Of a stretch of DNA of 63,954 nt, positions 53,127-63,249 are shown piece by piece. Under the pieces are notes generated by a model. That model ran no database searches, was not told the origin of the DNA, and saw nothing but the letters and a program-made list of their open reading frames with translations. The position numbers and the translations under genes are program-made. Origin of the DNA: Lactobacillus sp. HBUAS51381 (lineage in GTDB: Bacteria; Bacillota; Bacilli; Lactobacillales; Lactobacillaceae); NCBI RefSeq assembly GCF_012641095.1, contig NZ_JAAVSC010000014.1, positions 1 through 63,954 on the forward strand. Direction: 5' to 3'. Numbering within the stretch: position 1 is the stretch's first letter; the number at the start of each line of letters is the position of its first letter.

Positions 53127-55544
53127 ATGGCCCAGATTGGCCAAATTTTAGTGGATGTTCCAACAATGCAGACCAATGATCCTTATTCTTATGCAATTCC
53201 GGCTGAATTGGAACACCAAGTGCAGGTGGGGATGCGGGTGATTGTCCCGTTTGGCCGTGGGCACCGCCTGGTTTCCGGCGTGGTCGTCGGATTGAGCGAT
53301 GTGACCAGCTTTGACGGTCAATTAAAACCCATTCAAACGGTGCTGGATCTGGCGCCCGTCCTGAATGACGAACTGCGCCAGTTGGCCGATTGGCTGGCCC
53401 GGACCACCTACGCCTTTCGGATTACCTGCATTCAGACCATGCTACCCAACCTCTTGAAGACCCAGCCCAAACGGCAAATCCAGCCGACCACCACATTGAC
53501 GGCGGCGGAAATGGCCACGTACTTTCCGGAGGGGGCGCCGCGTGACTTTGATGCGACGAAGCTGGACGATACCACGGTGGCGGGACTCCTTAAGCTTCAG
53601 CGGGCCGGTAAGGTTGAGGTGGTTTACGAGGTGAAGGACAAGGCTGCCGCGAAGACGACGACCGGAATCACACCGGCCCTGACACCGGCAAAACTACGCG
53701 AGATTGCCGCTGAAGTCAGCAAGCGCGCGCCTAAACAGGCGCAATTACTGACTTATTTGGCTCAAATGACGCCAGAAGACGTTGTGGCCCAGGCCACCGT
53801 TAGCAAGCGTGCTGGCGTGACGCCCGCCGTGATGGCGACGGCGGCCGACAAGGGCTGGCTGACCAAATCGACGCTGGAAGTCTATCGCGATCCCTTTCAC
53901 CAACCCGTTAAGCCCACCCAGCCATTACAGTTGAATCCCGAGCAACAGACCGCCGTTCGGACGATTACCCAGGCAATTGACGATCAACGGTCGCAGAACT
54001 TTCTGGTTGAAGGGGTGACCGGGAGCGGCAAGACCGAGGTTTACCTGCAAAGTATTGCCCAAGCCCTCCAACAGGGGCGAACGGCCCTGATGTTGGTGCC
54101 CGAAATCGCGTTAACCCCGCAGATGGTCAACCGCGTCAAGGCCCGCTTTGGTCAGCGGGTGGCCGTGCTCCACAGTGGCTTGTCCAAGGGTGAGCAGTAC
54201 GATGAATGGCGACGGATCGATCGCGGCGAGGCGACGGTGGTCGTGGGCGCACGATCGGCCGTATTTGCCCCCGTCGAGAACCTCGGGATTATTATCATGG
54301 ATGAGGAACATGAGAGTAGCTACAAACAGGATGAAAATCCACGGTACCACGCGCGTGACGTTGCGTTATGGCGGGGAAACTATCATCACTGCCCCGTGGT
54401 CTTAGGAAGTGCCACGCCCTCGCTCGAGACGCGAGCCCGCGCGGCCAAGGGACTCTACACCCGGCTGGTGCTCTCCCAGCGAGCCAAGGCCCAGCCAATG
54501 CCAACGGTCCATGTTGTGGATATGCGCGAGCAATTGAAACAACAGGGCGATAGCGACTTTTCCGAACCGCTAATGACGGCGATTCAGGCCCGACTAGAGC
54601 GACACGAACAGATCGTACTGATGTTGAATCGCCGCGGGTATTCGTCGTTCGTGATGTGCCGGGACTGTGGGTTCGTGCTGAAATGTCCCAATTGTGATAT
54701 TTCGCTCACCTTACACATGGATACACATAGCATGAAATGCCACTACTGCGGGCACGAAGAGGCCATTCCACACGTTTGTCCGAACTGCCACAGCAAGAAG
54801 ATTCGGTACTACGGGACCGGGACGCAAAAGGTTCAGCAGGCCCTAGAAAAACTGTTACCCACCGCCAAAATCTTGCGGATGGACGTGGATTCCACCCGGC
54901 GTAAGGGGGCCCACGAGCGAATTCTTCGTCAATTTGGTGAGCATCGGGCGGATATTCTCCTGGGAACGCAGATGATTGCCAAGGGACTAGACTTTCCGAA
55001 CGTGACCTTGGTTGGTGTGTTAAATGCCGACACGGCGCTAGGCTTACCGGACTTTCGAGCCAGCGAGCGGACCTTTCAGTTGTTGACGCAGGTCAGCGGC
55101 CGGGCTGGACGGGCGACGAAGCCGGGGGAGGTCTACATTCAGACGTTTAACCCCGACCATTACGCCATTCAGTTGGCACAGCGGCAGGACTATGAGCGCT
55201 TCTTCGTCACGGAGATGCATATGCGCCATCAGGGCAACTACCCGCCGTATTATTTTGCGGTCCAACTGACGGCCAGCCACGAGGAAGAGGCCGTGGCGGC
55301 CAAGGCCATGTTTCAGATTGTGGCGGCGTTAAAGCAGGGCCTGAGCGACAATGCGATTATTCTCGGTCCCACGCCCAAAGCGATTGCGCGGGTGAAGCGC
55401 AAGTATTATTATCAAGTGGTGATTAAATACAAGCGGGAACCGCAATTGCGGCCCGTGTTGGAACAGATTCGCCAAGCGGCGCAGGTGCCAGCACGGCACG
55501 GCTTGTCGGTCACGATTGATTCCGAACCGATGAATTTCATGTAG
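53127..55544 (+). CDS. priA: Primosomal protein N' (replication restart helicase PriA)
   Basis: An 805-residue superfamily 2 DNA helicase. N-terminal 3'-branch-binding domain; Walker A GVTGSGKTEVYL, Walker B IIMDEEHESSYKQD, the zinc-binding cysteine cluster (CRDCGFVLKCPNCD, CHYCGHEE, CPNCHS) and the C-terminal motifs GTQMIAKGLDFPNVTLVG and QVSGRAGRA. It reloads DnaB at stalled forks. The start is ATG 53127; GTG 53118 is inside GTGAGG. def, next to priA in many genomes, is absent. A plain gap precedes fmt. Confidence 0.96.
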   Translation: MAQIGQILVDVPTMQTNDPYSYAIPAELEHQVQVGMRVIVPFGRGHRLVSGVVVGLSDVTSFDGQLKPIQTVLDLAPVLNDELRQLADWLARTTYAFRITCIQTMLPNLLKTQPKRQIQPTTTLTAAEMATYFPEGAPRDFDATKLDDTTVAGLLKLQRAGKVEVVYEVKDKAAAKTTTGITPALTPAKLREIAAEVSKRAPKQAQLLTYLAQMTPEDVVAQATVSKRAGVTPAVMATAADKGWLTKSTLEVYRDPFHQPVKPTQPLQLNPEQQTAVRTITQAIDDQRSQNFLVEGVTGSGKTEVYLQSIAQALQQGRTALMLVPEIALTPQMVNRVKARFGQRVAVLHSGLSKGEQYDEWRRIDRGEATVVVGARSAVFAPVENLGIIIMDEEHESSYKQDENPRYHARDVALWRGNYHHCPVVLGSATPSLETRARAAKGLYTRLVLSQRAKAQPMPTVHVVDMREQLKQQGDSDFSEPLMTAIQARLERHEQIVLMLNRRGYSSFVMCRDCGFVLKCPNCDISLTLHMDTHSMKCHYCGHEEAIPHVCPNCHSKKIRYYGTGTQKVQQALEKLLPTAKILRMDVDSTRRKGAHERILRQFGEHRADILLGTQMIAKGLDFPNVTLVGVLNADTALGLPDFRASERTFQLLTQVSGRAGRATKPGEVYIQTFNPDHYAIQLAQRQDYERFFVTEMHMRHQGNYPPYYFAVQLTASHEEEAVAAKAMFQIVAALKQGLSDNAIILGPTPKAIARVKRKYYYQVVIKYKREPQLRPVLEQIRQAAQVPARHGLSVTIDSEPMNFM

Positions 55545-55716
55545 TCGTGCTGGTTTAGCGATTGACCATTTCAAAAAAATCAGACGAAATTGTCCCAGAC
55601 GATAGGGATTGGGCGCCCAATCTGCTATCATTATGTTGTGTTCAACACTGCTGGGGACAGCGTGCAAAGATAAAATATAAATCAAAGAACTTAAAACCAA
55701 GAAAGTATGGTGTACG

Positions 55717-56661
55717 ATGACTTCAGTAATTTTTATGGGCACGCCCGAATTTTCGGCGCCCATTCTGAGCAGTTTAATTGAAAAGGGGTATGACGTTTTA
55801 GCCGTGGTTACCCAACCCGATCGGCGAGTTGGCCGTAAACATGTGTTGACCGCATCACCCGTGAAACAGGTGGCCGTGGCCCACAACATTGAAGTGCTCC
55901 AGCCCCAGAAGATTTCCGGGAGTGACGAGATGGCACGGGCAATCGAATTGGCTCCGGACCTGATTGTGACGGCGGCGTTCGGCCAATTTTTGCCGACTAA
56001 GTTGTTGAAGGCTGCCAAGGTGGCTGCCGTCAACGTCCATGCCTCCCTGTTGCCCAAGTACCGTGGCGGGGCCCCCGTGCACTATGCCATTATGAATGGG
56101 GACAAGGAGACCGGGGTATCCATCATGTTCATGGAAAAGAAGATGGATGCCGGCGCCGTGTTGGCGCAACGGGCGATTCCGATTACGGATCAAGACGATG
56201 TGGGCTCCATGTTTGATAAGCTCAGTCTGGTGGGCCGGGATCTATTGCTGGAGACGCTACCAAAATTACTGGCTGGCGAAATTACGCCGGTTCCGCAAGA
56301 CGAATCCCAAGTGACCTTCTCACCGACGATCAAGTCCGACGAAGAACGGATTGACCTGAACCTGAGTGCGCATCTGATCGACTGCAAGGTCCGCGCACTG
56401 CGGCCAGCGCCAATTGCCCACATCTACCTCAACGGCGTGCGAACGAAGCTCTGGGACGTGACGGTCTTGGATCAGACGACCGACTTACAGCCAGGAGCTC
56501 TGGTGAGTCACGACAAGCATCACCTGGCTATTGCGACCGGGAAACACGGGGTTTTGGCCTTAAACGAGATTCAACCGGCTGGCAAGCCGAAGTTAAGTAT
56601 TACGGACTTTCTGAACGGAACCAGCGATGCACTGACAATTGGCGAACAGGTGGCTGAATAA
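55717..56661 (+). CDS. fmt: Methionyl-tRNA formyltransferase
   Basis: A 314-residue enzyme formylating Met-tRNA-fMet with 10-formyl-THF. N-terminal domain MTSVIFMGTPEFSAPIL and HASLLPKYRGGAPVHYAIMNGD (catalytic N, H and D), and the C-terminal tRNA-binding OB domain. Complete. rsmB starts at the last base of its stop (TAATG), so they are coupled. Confidence 0.96.
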   Translation: MTSVIFMGTPEFSAPILSSLIEKGYDVLAVVTQPDRRVGRKHVLTASPVKQVAVAHNIEVLQPQKISGSDEMARAIELAPDLIVTAAFGQFLPTKLLKAAKVAAVNVHASLLPKYRGGAPVHYAIMNGDKETGVSIMFMEKKMDAGAVLAQRAIPITDQDDVGSMFDKLSLVGRDLLLETLPKLLAGEITPVPQDESQVTFSPTIKSDEERIDLNLSAHLIDCKVRALRPAPIAHIYLNGVRTKLWDVTVLDQTTDLQPGALVSHDKHHLAIATGKHGVLALNEIQPAGKPKLSITDFLNGTSDALTIGEQVAE

Positions 56662-58004
56662 TGACAAAGAATACAACACCCCGGGCATTAGCGGTTGAAG
56701 CTTTGACGCGCGTGGCCAACGGGGCTTACTCAAACTTACAGTTGGAACAGACCTTAGAGAGTCACAATTTAAGCGATGTTGATCGGCGCTTTGTGACCAA
56801 CTTGGTTTACGGTACAATCCAACATCAATTAACCTTGGAATACTACTTAGAAGGCTTCGTAAAGCCCAATCAGAAGGTGTTACCCTGGGTCAAGATGACC
56901 CTGTTGGTCGCCCTGTACCAAGAAATTTATTTGGATCGGGTTCCCAAACGGGCCATCTTTAACGAGGCCATTCAGTTGGCCAAGGATCGGGGCCACGAAG
57001 GCATTCGGCGCTTCGTGACCGGTGTCTTACACGCCATCGACCGGCAGGGGTTACCCGATATCAGTCAGATCAAGGACCCCGTGCAACGGTTGAGCCTGCA
57101 ATACTCCGTACCCGAATGGTTAGTCGTCGCCATCCAAAAGCAGGTTGGCGATGACAAGGCGGTCAGTATTTTAGAGACCATTAACCAACCCGCAGCGCAG
57201 TCCGTCCGGGTCAATACGGCGGTGGCCACGGTCGAAGAGGTGGCACAGTCGCTGACCGACCAAGGCTACACGGTGACGCCCAGTCTGGTGGCCGGAAACG
57301 CCTTTCGTTTGGACGATAAGGCAGCGAACCAGAGTAACGTCTTCGAGACCGGTGAGCTGACGATTCAAGACGAGAGCGCCATGCTACCCGTGGAAGCCCT
57401 ACAGGTTCGGCCCGGCGATCAAGTCCTCGATGCTTGTGCCGCACCAGGCGGCAAGACCACTCAGATTGCGGCGTTACTCGACGCCCATTCCGGTGGAAAG
57501 GTCACGGCACTCGACCTACATCCCAAGAAGGTTAACCTGATTGAGAAGAATGCTGAGCGCCTTCACGTGGCCGATCGGGTGGATGCTGTGGCCCTGGATG
57601 CCCGGAAGATTAACGATCAATTTCCGAAGAAACAGTTTGACCGCATCTTAGTGGACGCCCCTTGTTCCGGGTTGGGACTGATTCGGCGCAAGCCAGAGAT
57701 CCGCTATGAAAAGACGCCGCAAGACATTCAACAGCTCCAACGCGTCCAGCTGGGCATCTTGGATGCCGTGAGTGAAAAGCTTAAGCCAAATGGGATCTTG
57801 GTCTACAGTACCTGCACGATCTTGGATACGGAGAATGCCGATGTCGCCGAAAAGTTTTTGGCCGACCATCCGGACTTTGAAGCCATGCGGGTTGAGACGC
57901 AACTAAAGGTCAAGGATGACCGCAGCACGGACACGTTAGCCATCTATCCGGATGATTTTGATTCGGACGGGTTCTTCGTGAGTGCGTTTCGTAAGAAAAA
58001 ATAG
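56661..58004 (+). CDS. rsmB: 16S rRNA m5C967 methyltransferase RsmB
   Basis: A 447-residue RNA cytosine methyltransferase (Sun). The N-terminal NusB-like domain (about 1-140) has RFVTNLVYGTIQHQLTLEYYLE. The SAM domain has VLDACAAPGGKTTQIAALL, VDAPCSGLGLIRRKPE with the first catalytic cysteine, and YSTCTIL with the second. Complete. The phosphatase gene follows after 12 bp. Confidence 0.96.
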   Translation: MTKNTTPRALAVEALTRVANGAYSNLQLEQTLESHNLSDVDRRFVTNLVYGTIQHQLTLEYYLEGFVKPNQKVLPWVKMTLLVALYQEIYLDRVPKRAIFNEAIQLAKDRGHEGIRRFVTGVLHAIDRQGLPDISQIKDPVQRLSLQYSVPEWLVVAIQKQVGDDKAVSILETINQPAAQSVRVNTAVATVEEVAQSLTDQGYTVTPSLVAGNAFRLDDKAANQSNVFETGELTIQDESAMLPVEALQVRPGDQVLDACAAPGGKTTQIAALLDAHSGGKVTALDLHPKKVNLIEKNAERLHVADRVDAVALDARKINDQFPKKQFDRILVDAPCSGLGLIRRKPEIRYEKTPQDIQQLQRVQLGILDAVSEKLKPNGILVYSTCTILDTENADVAEKFLADHPDFEAMRVETQLKVKDDRSTDTLAIYPDDFDSDGFFVSAFRKKK

Positions 58005-58016
58005 GGGTGACGGGCA

Positions 58017-58760
58017 ATGAAAGTGGCATACCGAACGTCAATTGGTAAACAGCGCGAGGATAATGAAGACTACGTGGATGTTTTCACGAATCTTGCGGGG
58101 CAACATCTCGCGATTATCGCCGATGGCATTGGCGGCCATCAAGGCGGGGATGTGGCCAGTGCGATGGCCGTCTCCCACCTTGGTCACGAGTTCGAACAGA
58201 CAGAGTTGACGACGCCAACCGCGGCCCGAACCTGGATTACCGGCGAGATTACGGCGGAGAATCAGTCGATCATTGACAAATCGAATGAGTTTGCCGACCT
58301 CAACGGGATGGGAACGACCTTAGTGGCGGCGCTCTACTTTACCGAAGAAGTGGTCATTGCCAGTATCGGGGATTCCAGAGCCTATCTGTTGCGTGACGGG
58401 CAGCTCCGTCAGTTGACCGAGGACCACTCGCTGGTCAATGAACTGGTCAAACGGGGCGAGATTAGCAAACAAGCCGCGCGGCATCACCCGCAAAAAAATG
58501 TGATTATTCGGTCGTTAGGAATTTCGGCGGACGCCCGTTTTGACCTGAACACCTATCCGTTGGTGATTGGAGATCAACTCTTGCTGTGTACCGATGGGCT
58601 AACCAACATGGTGACCGACGCGGAGATTCAAAAGGTGCTGCTCAGCGCGCGACCCACGGCTGAAAAATGTGATCGGTTGATTGAAATGGCGAACGCTGCC
58701 GGCGGACTGGATAACATTACCGTCCTGATCATCGCCAACCTCGATGGGGAGGTGAGCTGA
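58017..58760 (+). CDS. stp: PP2C-type Ser/Thr phosphatase (Stp/PrpC)
   Basis: A 247-residue metal-dependent phosphatase reversing PrkC-type phosphorylation. PP2C motifs are IADGIGGHQGGDVAS, MGTTLVAALYF, SIGDSRAYL, VIIRSLG, LCTDGLTNMV and GGLDNITVLII. N-terminal YRTSIGKQREDNEDYVD. It overlaps the start of prkC by one base (TGATG), consistent with a cotranslated kinase-phosphatase pair. Confidence 0.96.
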   Translation: MKVAYRTSIGKQREDNEDYVDVFTNLAGQHLAIIADGIGGHQGGDVASAMAVSHLGHEFEQTELTTPTAARTWITGEITAENQSIIDKSNEFADLNGMGTTLVAALYFTEEVVIASIGDSRAYLLRDGQLRQLTEDHSLVNELVKRGEISKQAARHHPQKNVIIRSLGISADARFDLNTYPLVIGDQLLLCTDGLTNMVTDAEIQKVLLSARPTAEKCDRLIEMANAAGGLDNITVLIIANLDGEVS

Positions 58761-60793
58761 TGCGCACGGGTTACACGTTAAATGGCCGCTACCGCATCAT
58801 CCGTTCTTTGGGTGAAGGTGGCATGGCGAACGTTTACTTGGCACATGACTTGATCTTGGACCGTGACGTGTCCGTCAAGCTCCTCCGGTTGGATCTCCGA
58901 GATGATCCGGCAACGGTGCGACGCTTCCAGCGTGAGGCGCTCGCCGCCACGGAATTGGTTAACGATAATATTGTCCAGGTCTACGATGTCGGTGAGGAAA
59001 ACGGCATGCAGTATCTGGTCATGGAATACGTCGAGGGAACCGATCTCAAGGCGTTTATTAAGAAACACTTCCCGATTCCCTATCAGGAAGTCATTCAGAT
59101 TATGATGCAGATTCTCAATGCGGTGAAGACGGCCCACGAACATAACATTATTCACCGGGACCTCAAACCTCAAAATATCTTGATCGATGAACATCAGGTC
59201 GCTAAGATTACTGACTTTGGGATTGCGGTTGCCATGTCCGAGCATAGTCTGACCCAGACCAATACCGTGCTGGGGTCCGTGCACTACCTGTCACCAGAAC
59301 AGGCACGGGGCGGGATGGCGACCAAGCAGTCCGACATTTATTCGCTGGGGATTATTCTCTATGAGATGCTGACCGGAACGGTGCCTTTTGAGGGCGAAAC
59401 GGCCGTGTCCATTGCCCTGAAGCACTTCCAGTCGGAGATCCCGTCCGTGCGTGACATCGATCCGCGGATTCCGCAGGCGTTGGAAAACGTGGTCTTGAAG
59501 GCCACGTCGAAGCGGCCGGCCGATCGGTATACCGATGTCGCGAGTATGGCAGAGGATCTGAAGACGTCGTTGTCACCGAAGCGGGCGGGCGAACTGCGGT
59601 TTACCCCCGCAGAGAATGACGATGGTGAAACCAAAGTCTTGCCGGTCAGCGCGCTCAGCACGTCGCCGGTGCCTCACGCCATCGCTAAGACTCCGGGTGA
59701 AAAGGCCGCGGCGGCCACGAAGACCGATCCGGAGACGACCGATCAGGCGGCCACGGGTAAGAAAAAGCGGAAGAAATACCGCCATCCGCGTCGTCGTAAA
59801 TTCCTGATCGCAGGGGGAATCATTCTCCTGTTGATCCTGGGGATCTTCATCGGTATGGCGCTCTTCAGGCCCCAGATGACCAACGTGCCTAACGTGGTTG
59901 GCGATGAGGAGACCGTGGCACGGCGAGCAATGGCTACGGCTAAGCTCAAGGTTGGAACGGTTCACAAAACCGCAAGTAATAAGGTGAAAGTCCACCGGGT
60001 CGTGCGGACCGAGCCGCGGTCGGGTACCCAGCTCAAACAAGAAACCGTGGTTGATCTGTGGATTAGTACCGGTCCCAAGCGATATAAGTTAGCCAATTAC
60101 CAGGGTGATTCGTATGCCAGCACCGCTGCCAAGCTGGAGGCGTTGGGCTTTAGTGTTCACCGCGAATCGGTGCACTCAACCAGCGTGCCGGCCGGAAAGA
60201 TTATGCAGCAGAGTGTGGCTGCTGGTCGTCAGGTGATCCCAGCTAAGACCGATCTTACCTTTACGGTCTCCACGGGTTCGGAGACGGTGACCCTGGCTGA
60301 TTTGAGCAATAAGACCAAGAGTCAGGCGCAGAGCTACGCGACGAGTCACAACTTGAACCTGGCCTTCCAATACGCCTATTCGAGTGATGTGACGAAGGGG
60401 CACGTGATTCGGCAGTCGCCGGGTGAAGGCGCCGTGGTTCAAGAAGGTGACGAGATTACGTTGACCATGTCTCGCGGGGACCAGAGTGAAAGTAGTTCGA
60501 GCGTGGACGAGTTCAGCGTGAACGTCAAGATTCCGTTTGACAGTGGTTCAACCGCTGATGACAGCGATGACGACAGTGAAAGTAGCGCATCGTCCAGCAG
60601 TGATAGCAATCTGGTTCAGATTTATCTGCGGGATCAAGACCACGAGTTAAGCTCGATTTACAAACAAATGACGATTACCGCGGACACGACGGTGACGCTG
60701 CCGTTTACGGTAGCCGCGGGCAAGTCTGGGGCGTATAAGGTCGTTCGTGACGGCCACGTCATTGCTTCGGATAATCACGTCACGAAAAATTAA
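58760..60793 (+). CDS. prkC: PASTA-domain Ser/Thr protein kinase (PrkC/Stk)
   Basis: A 677-residue membrane kinase sensing muropeptides or cell-wall status. The kinase domain (about 10-270) has GEGGMANVYLAHD, VSVKLLR, IIHRDLKPQNILID and TDFGIAVAM. A cytoplasmic linker and one helix (about 347-372) follow. Three PASTA domains lie outside (NVPNVVGDEETVARRAM; a second near YKLANYQGDSYASTAAKLEALGF; a third near VTLADLSNKTKSQAQSYA). A serine/aspartate-rich stretch and a small terminal domain end the protein; this acidic tail is unusual. Ends at a terminator (60815-60852). Confidence 0.95.
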   Translation: MRTGYTLNGRYRIIRSLGEGGMANVYLAHDLILDRDVSVKLLRLDLRDDPATVRRFQREALAATELVNDNIVQVYDVGEENGMQYLVMEYVEGTDLKAFIKKHFPIPYQEVIQIMMQILNAVKTAHEHNIIHRDLKPQNILIDEHQVAKITDFGIAVAMSEHSLTQTNTVLGSVHYLSPEQARGGMATKQSDIYSLGIILYEMLTGTVPFEGETAVSIALKHFQSEIPSVRDIDPRIPQALENVVLKATSKRPADRYTDVASMAEDLKTSLSPKRAGELRFTPAENDDGETKVLPVSALSTSPVPHAIAKTPGEKAAAATKTDPETTDQAATGKKKRKKYRHPRRRKFLIAGGIILLLILGIFIGMALFRPQMTNVPNVVGDEETVARRAMATAKLKVGTVHKTASNKVKVHRVVRTEPRSGTQLKQETVVDLWISTGPKRYKLANYQGDSYASTAAKLEALGFSVHRESVHSTSVPAGKIMQQSVAAGRQVIPAKTDLTFTVSTGSETVTLADLSNKTKSQAQSYATSHNLNLAFQYAYSSDVTKGHVIRQSPGEGAVVQEGDEITLTMSRGDQSESSSSVDEFSVNVKIPFDSGSTADDSDDDSESSASSSSDSNLVQIYLRDQDHELSSIYKQMTITADTTVTLPFTVAAGKSGAYKVVRDGHVIASDNHVTKN

Positions 60794-60814
60794 GGAAAAA
60801 ACCTGCATTTATAG

Positions 60815-60852
60815 CTCAGTTCTTTTATAATGATAGAGGACTGAGTTTTTTT
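60815..60852 (+). terminator. Terminator after prkC
   Basis: 8-bp stem ctcagttc (60815-60822) and ggactgag (60838-60845) followed by TTTTTTT. Confidence 0.75.
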
Positions 60853-60922
60853 GTCCCCAAAATCTGATTGATTTCGGGGGATGCACCAAGTGTGTTGAGA
60901 ACCAGGAAGAAGGAGGTGCTGC

Positions 60923-61819
60923 ATGTCAGAGGGACAAATTCGCCAATCACTGAGCGGTTTTTATGACGTTTTCAGCGATGGTGAGCTGTATCGCACGCGG
61001 GCCCGGGGGAACTTTCGTAAGCGGCGAATCACGCCGCTCGTGGGAGACCGGGTTCGGTTCGAAAGTTCGACCCCCAAGGAGGGGTACATTCTAGAAATCT
61101 TACCACGGGATAACGCGTTGACCCGCCCACCCGTCGCAAATGTCGACCAGGGTGTGGTCGTGACGGCGGTGGCGTCGCCCGAATTTTCCACGAATCTGTT
61201 GGATCGTCAGTTGGTCGCCTTAGAGGTCAGCCATATTGCGCCGGTCATCTACTTCACCAAGACCGACCTCATTTCGGATGACCGTTATCGGGAGTTCGAG
61301 ACGCTCGCGGCGGGGTATCGGGAGATTGGCTACGATGTGTGCTTGACGCGAGAACCCTTTGCGCAGAGTGGTCTGGATGCGTTACGGGAGCTACTCGCGA
61401 ATAAGGTAACCGTCATCATGGGTCAGACCGGGGCGGGGAAGTCCACCTTACTCAACCACATCTCACCGGAGTTGACGCTGGCCACTGGCGAAATCTCGAC
61501 GGCCCTGAATCGGGGGAAACACACCACCCGGAAGGTGAGCCTCATGCCGGTAGCGGACGGTCTGGTTGCCGATACGCCGGGATTCTCGTCTTACGATACC
61601 CTGACGATTGACTACCGTGAACTGGGGCAGTATTTCCCCGAGTTTGCGTTGGCCTCACGGGACTGTCGGTTCAGAGGCTGCGTGCACGTCAACGAGCCCG
61701 GCTGTGCGGTCAAGGACGGTATTGCCGCGGGAACGTTCATGCAGAGTCGATACGACAACTACCTGCTATTACTCACGTTGTTAAAGAATCAAAAACCTGT
61801 TTATAATAAAAAGAAATGA
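60923..61819 (+). CDS. rsgA: Ribosome small-subunit-dependent GTPase RsgA
   Basis: A 298-residue circularly permuted GTPase maturing the 30S subunit. N-terminal OB domain (GQIRQSLSGFYDVFS); G4 motif FTKTDLI precedes G1 GQTGAGKSTLLNHI and G3 VADTPGFSS, the order typical of the permuted family. The C-terminal zinc finger has CRFRGCVHVNEPGCAV. ATG after GGAGG. rpe follows 12 bp later. Confidence 0.96.
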   Translation: MSEGQIRQSLSGFYDVFSDGELYRTRARGNFRKRRITPLVGDRVRFESSTPKEGYILEILPRDNALTRPPVANVDQGVVVTAVASPEFSTNLLDRQLVALEVSHIAPVIYFTKTDLISDDRYREFETLAAGYREIGYDVCLTREPFAQSGLDALRELLANKVTVIMGQTGAGKSTLLNHISPELTLATGEISTALNRGKHTTRKVSLMPVADGLVADTPGFSSYDTLTIDYRELGQYFPEFALASRDCRFRGCVHVNEPGCAVKDGIAAGTFMQSRYDNYLLLLTLLKNQKPVYNKKK

Positions 61820-61831
61820 GGAAGAAAATTT

Positions 61832-62485
61832 ATGATTAAAGTAGCGCCATCAATCTTAAGTGCAGATTACGTCAATTTACAACCAGACATCGAGAAGGTC
61901 GACAAGGCCGGTGCCGAAGTCTTACACATCGACATCATGGACGGTAACTTCGTGCCAGCACTGTCATACGGTCCCGGCTGGGTGAAAGCGATTCGGCCAA
62001 TCACCAAGATGGTCTTGGACGTGCACATGATGGTTCAAAACCCAGAACGGTACGTGGATGACTTTGCCAAGGCCGGTGCCGATATTATCGGGGTTCACGT
62101 TGAAGCTACGCCGCACATTCACCGGGCCTTACAGATGATTCAAAACGCCGGTGTAACGCCGGAAGTGGTCATCAACCCCGGGACGCCGGTCTCAGCCATT
62201 GAACCCGTCTTAGACATGGTTGGCCAAGTATTGGTTATGACGGTTAACCCTGGTTTCGGTGGGCAGAAGTTCCTGCACAGTACCGTTGAAAAGATTGCGC
62301 AACTCGACGCCATCAAGAAGGCCAAGGGCTACGACTTTGATATCGAAGTTGACGGTGGGGTTAACGACAAGACGGTCGTTGACTGCGCCAACGCTGGGGC
62401 CACGGTTGCCGTAGCTGGGTCGTATGTTTTCAACGCCGATGACCCGGTTGAACGCATCAACGCCTTGAAGGCTGCGACGAAATAA
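61832..62485 (+). CDS. rpe: Ribulose-phosphate 3-epimerase
   Basis: A 217-residue epimerase of the pentose phosphate or phosphoketolase route. Signature HIDIMDGNFVPALSYGP, HVEATPHIHRALQMIQNAG, VMTVNPGFGGQKF and IEVDGGVNDKTV. ATG after GAGG. Its last base is the first of the thiN ATG (TAATG). High codon bias fits a central metabolic enzyme. Confidence 0.96.
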   Translation: MIKVAPSILSADYVNLQPDIEKVDKAGAEVLHIDIMDGNFVPALSYGPGWVKAIRPITKMVLDVHMMVQNPERYVDDFAKAGADIIGVHVEATPHIHRALQMIQNAGVTPEVVINPGTPVSAIEPVLDMVGQVLVMTVNPGFGGQKFLHSTVEKIAQLDAIKKAKGYDFDIEVDGGVNDKTVVDCANAGATVAVAGSYVFNADDPVERINALKAATK

Positions 62486-63162
62486 TGCCACGGGGCGGAA
62501 CGTTCAATCTCCTCGTGGGTGGGCCCAAGGCGGAATGGCCAGATGACCTGCGTTCACGGAAAATTGACGGCCCCTGGATTGGCGTTGATCGGGGGACGCT
62601 ACGGTTAATTGATCACAATATTCAGCCGGTGGCGGCGATCGGGGATTTTGATTCCCTCCAGCCAGTCGAACTGCAACGGGTGCGCCGTAATGTCAAGGAC
62701 ATCCGCCAATCACAGCCGGAGAAGGACTTTACCGATACGCAGATGGCGGTGTCGGTCGCGTTAAATGACTACGGGGCCGAGCACGTCGATATTTACGGGG
62801 CTACGGGTGGTCGTTTGGATCATTTTCTGGCCAATCTGTTTATCGTGCTCCAACCGGAGTTCAAACGGTATGCGAATCGGATTCGCTTGATTGATAAGCA
62901 GAATACGATTTCGTTTTATTTGCCAGGCCACTATCACGTGACCAAGGAGCCAGATAAGAATTATTTGGCGTTTATTCCACTCACGTCCATCGACCACTTA
63001 AGTTTGGTTAATGAAAAGTATCAACTCCACAACGAGCCGATTCCGTACCCCATTTCACTCGCCAGCAACGAATTTGTCGGGAATACCGGTGAATTTCAGT
63101 TCGATACGGGCTTGCTGTGCGTGATTCAAAGCTGTGACACCTATGAGTCTCGCCACGAGTAA
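62485..63162 (+). CDS. thiN: Thiamine pyrophosphokinase
   Basis: A 225-residue kinase transferring pyrophosphate from ATP to thiamine. Typical motifs are GVDRGTLRLIDHNIQPVAAIGDFDSL, SQPEKDFTDTQMAV and GATGGRLDHFLANLFI. Complete. ATG overlaps the rpe stop. It is the last gene of the gmk-to-thiN series in this window. Confidence 0.94.
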   Translation: MPRGGTFNLLVGGPKAEWPDDLRSRKIDGPWIGVDRGTLRLIDHNIQPVAAIGDFDSLQPVELQRVRRNVKDIRQSQPEKDFTDTQMAVSVALNDYGAEHVDIYGATGGRLDHFLANLFIVLQPEFKRYANRIRLIDKQNTISFYLPGHYHVTKEPDKNYLAFIPLTSIDHLSLVNEKYQLHNEPIPYPISLASNEFVGNTGEFQFDTGLLCVIQSCDTYESRHE

Positions 63163-63197
63163 CGGATTGGTCTTTTGAAAAGTTTTGCAGAAAATAT

Positions 63198-63243
63198 AAA
63201 ATCGTCCTGCACCGGATTCTTCCGGTACGGGACGATTTTTTTT
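63198..63243 (+). terminator. Terminator after thiN
   Basis: Long 18-bp stem (63198-63215 and 63221-63238) with wobble pairs, then a T-run ending just before repeat R5. Confidence 0.85.
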
Positions 63244-63249
63244 GAAGAC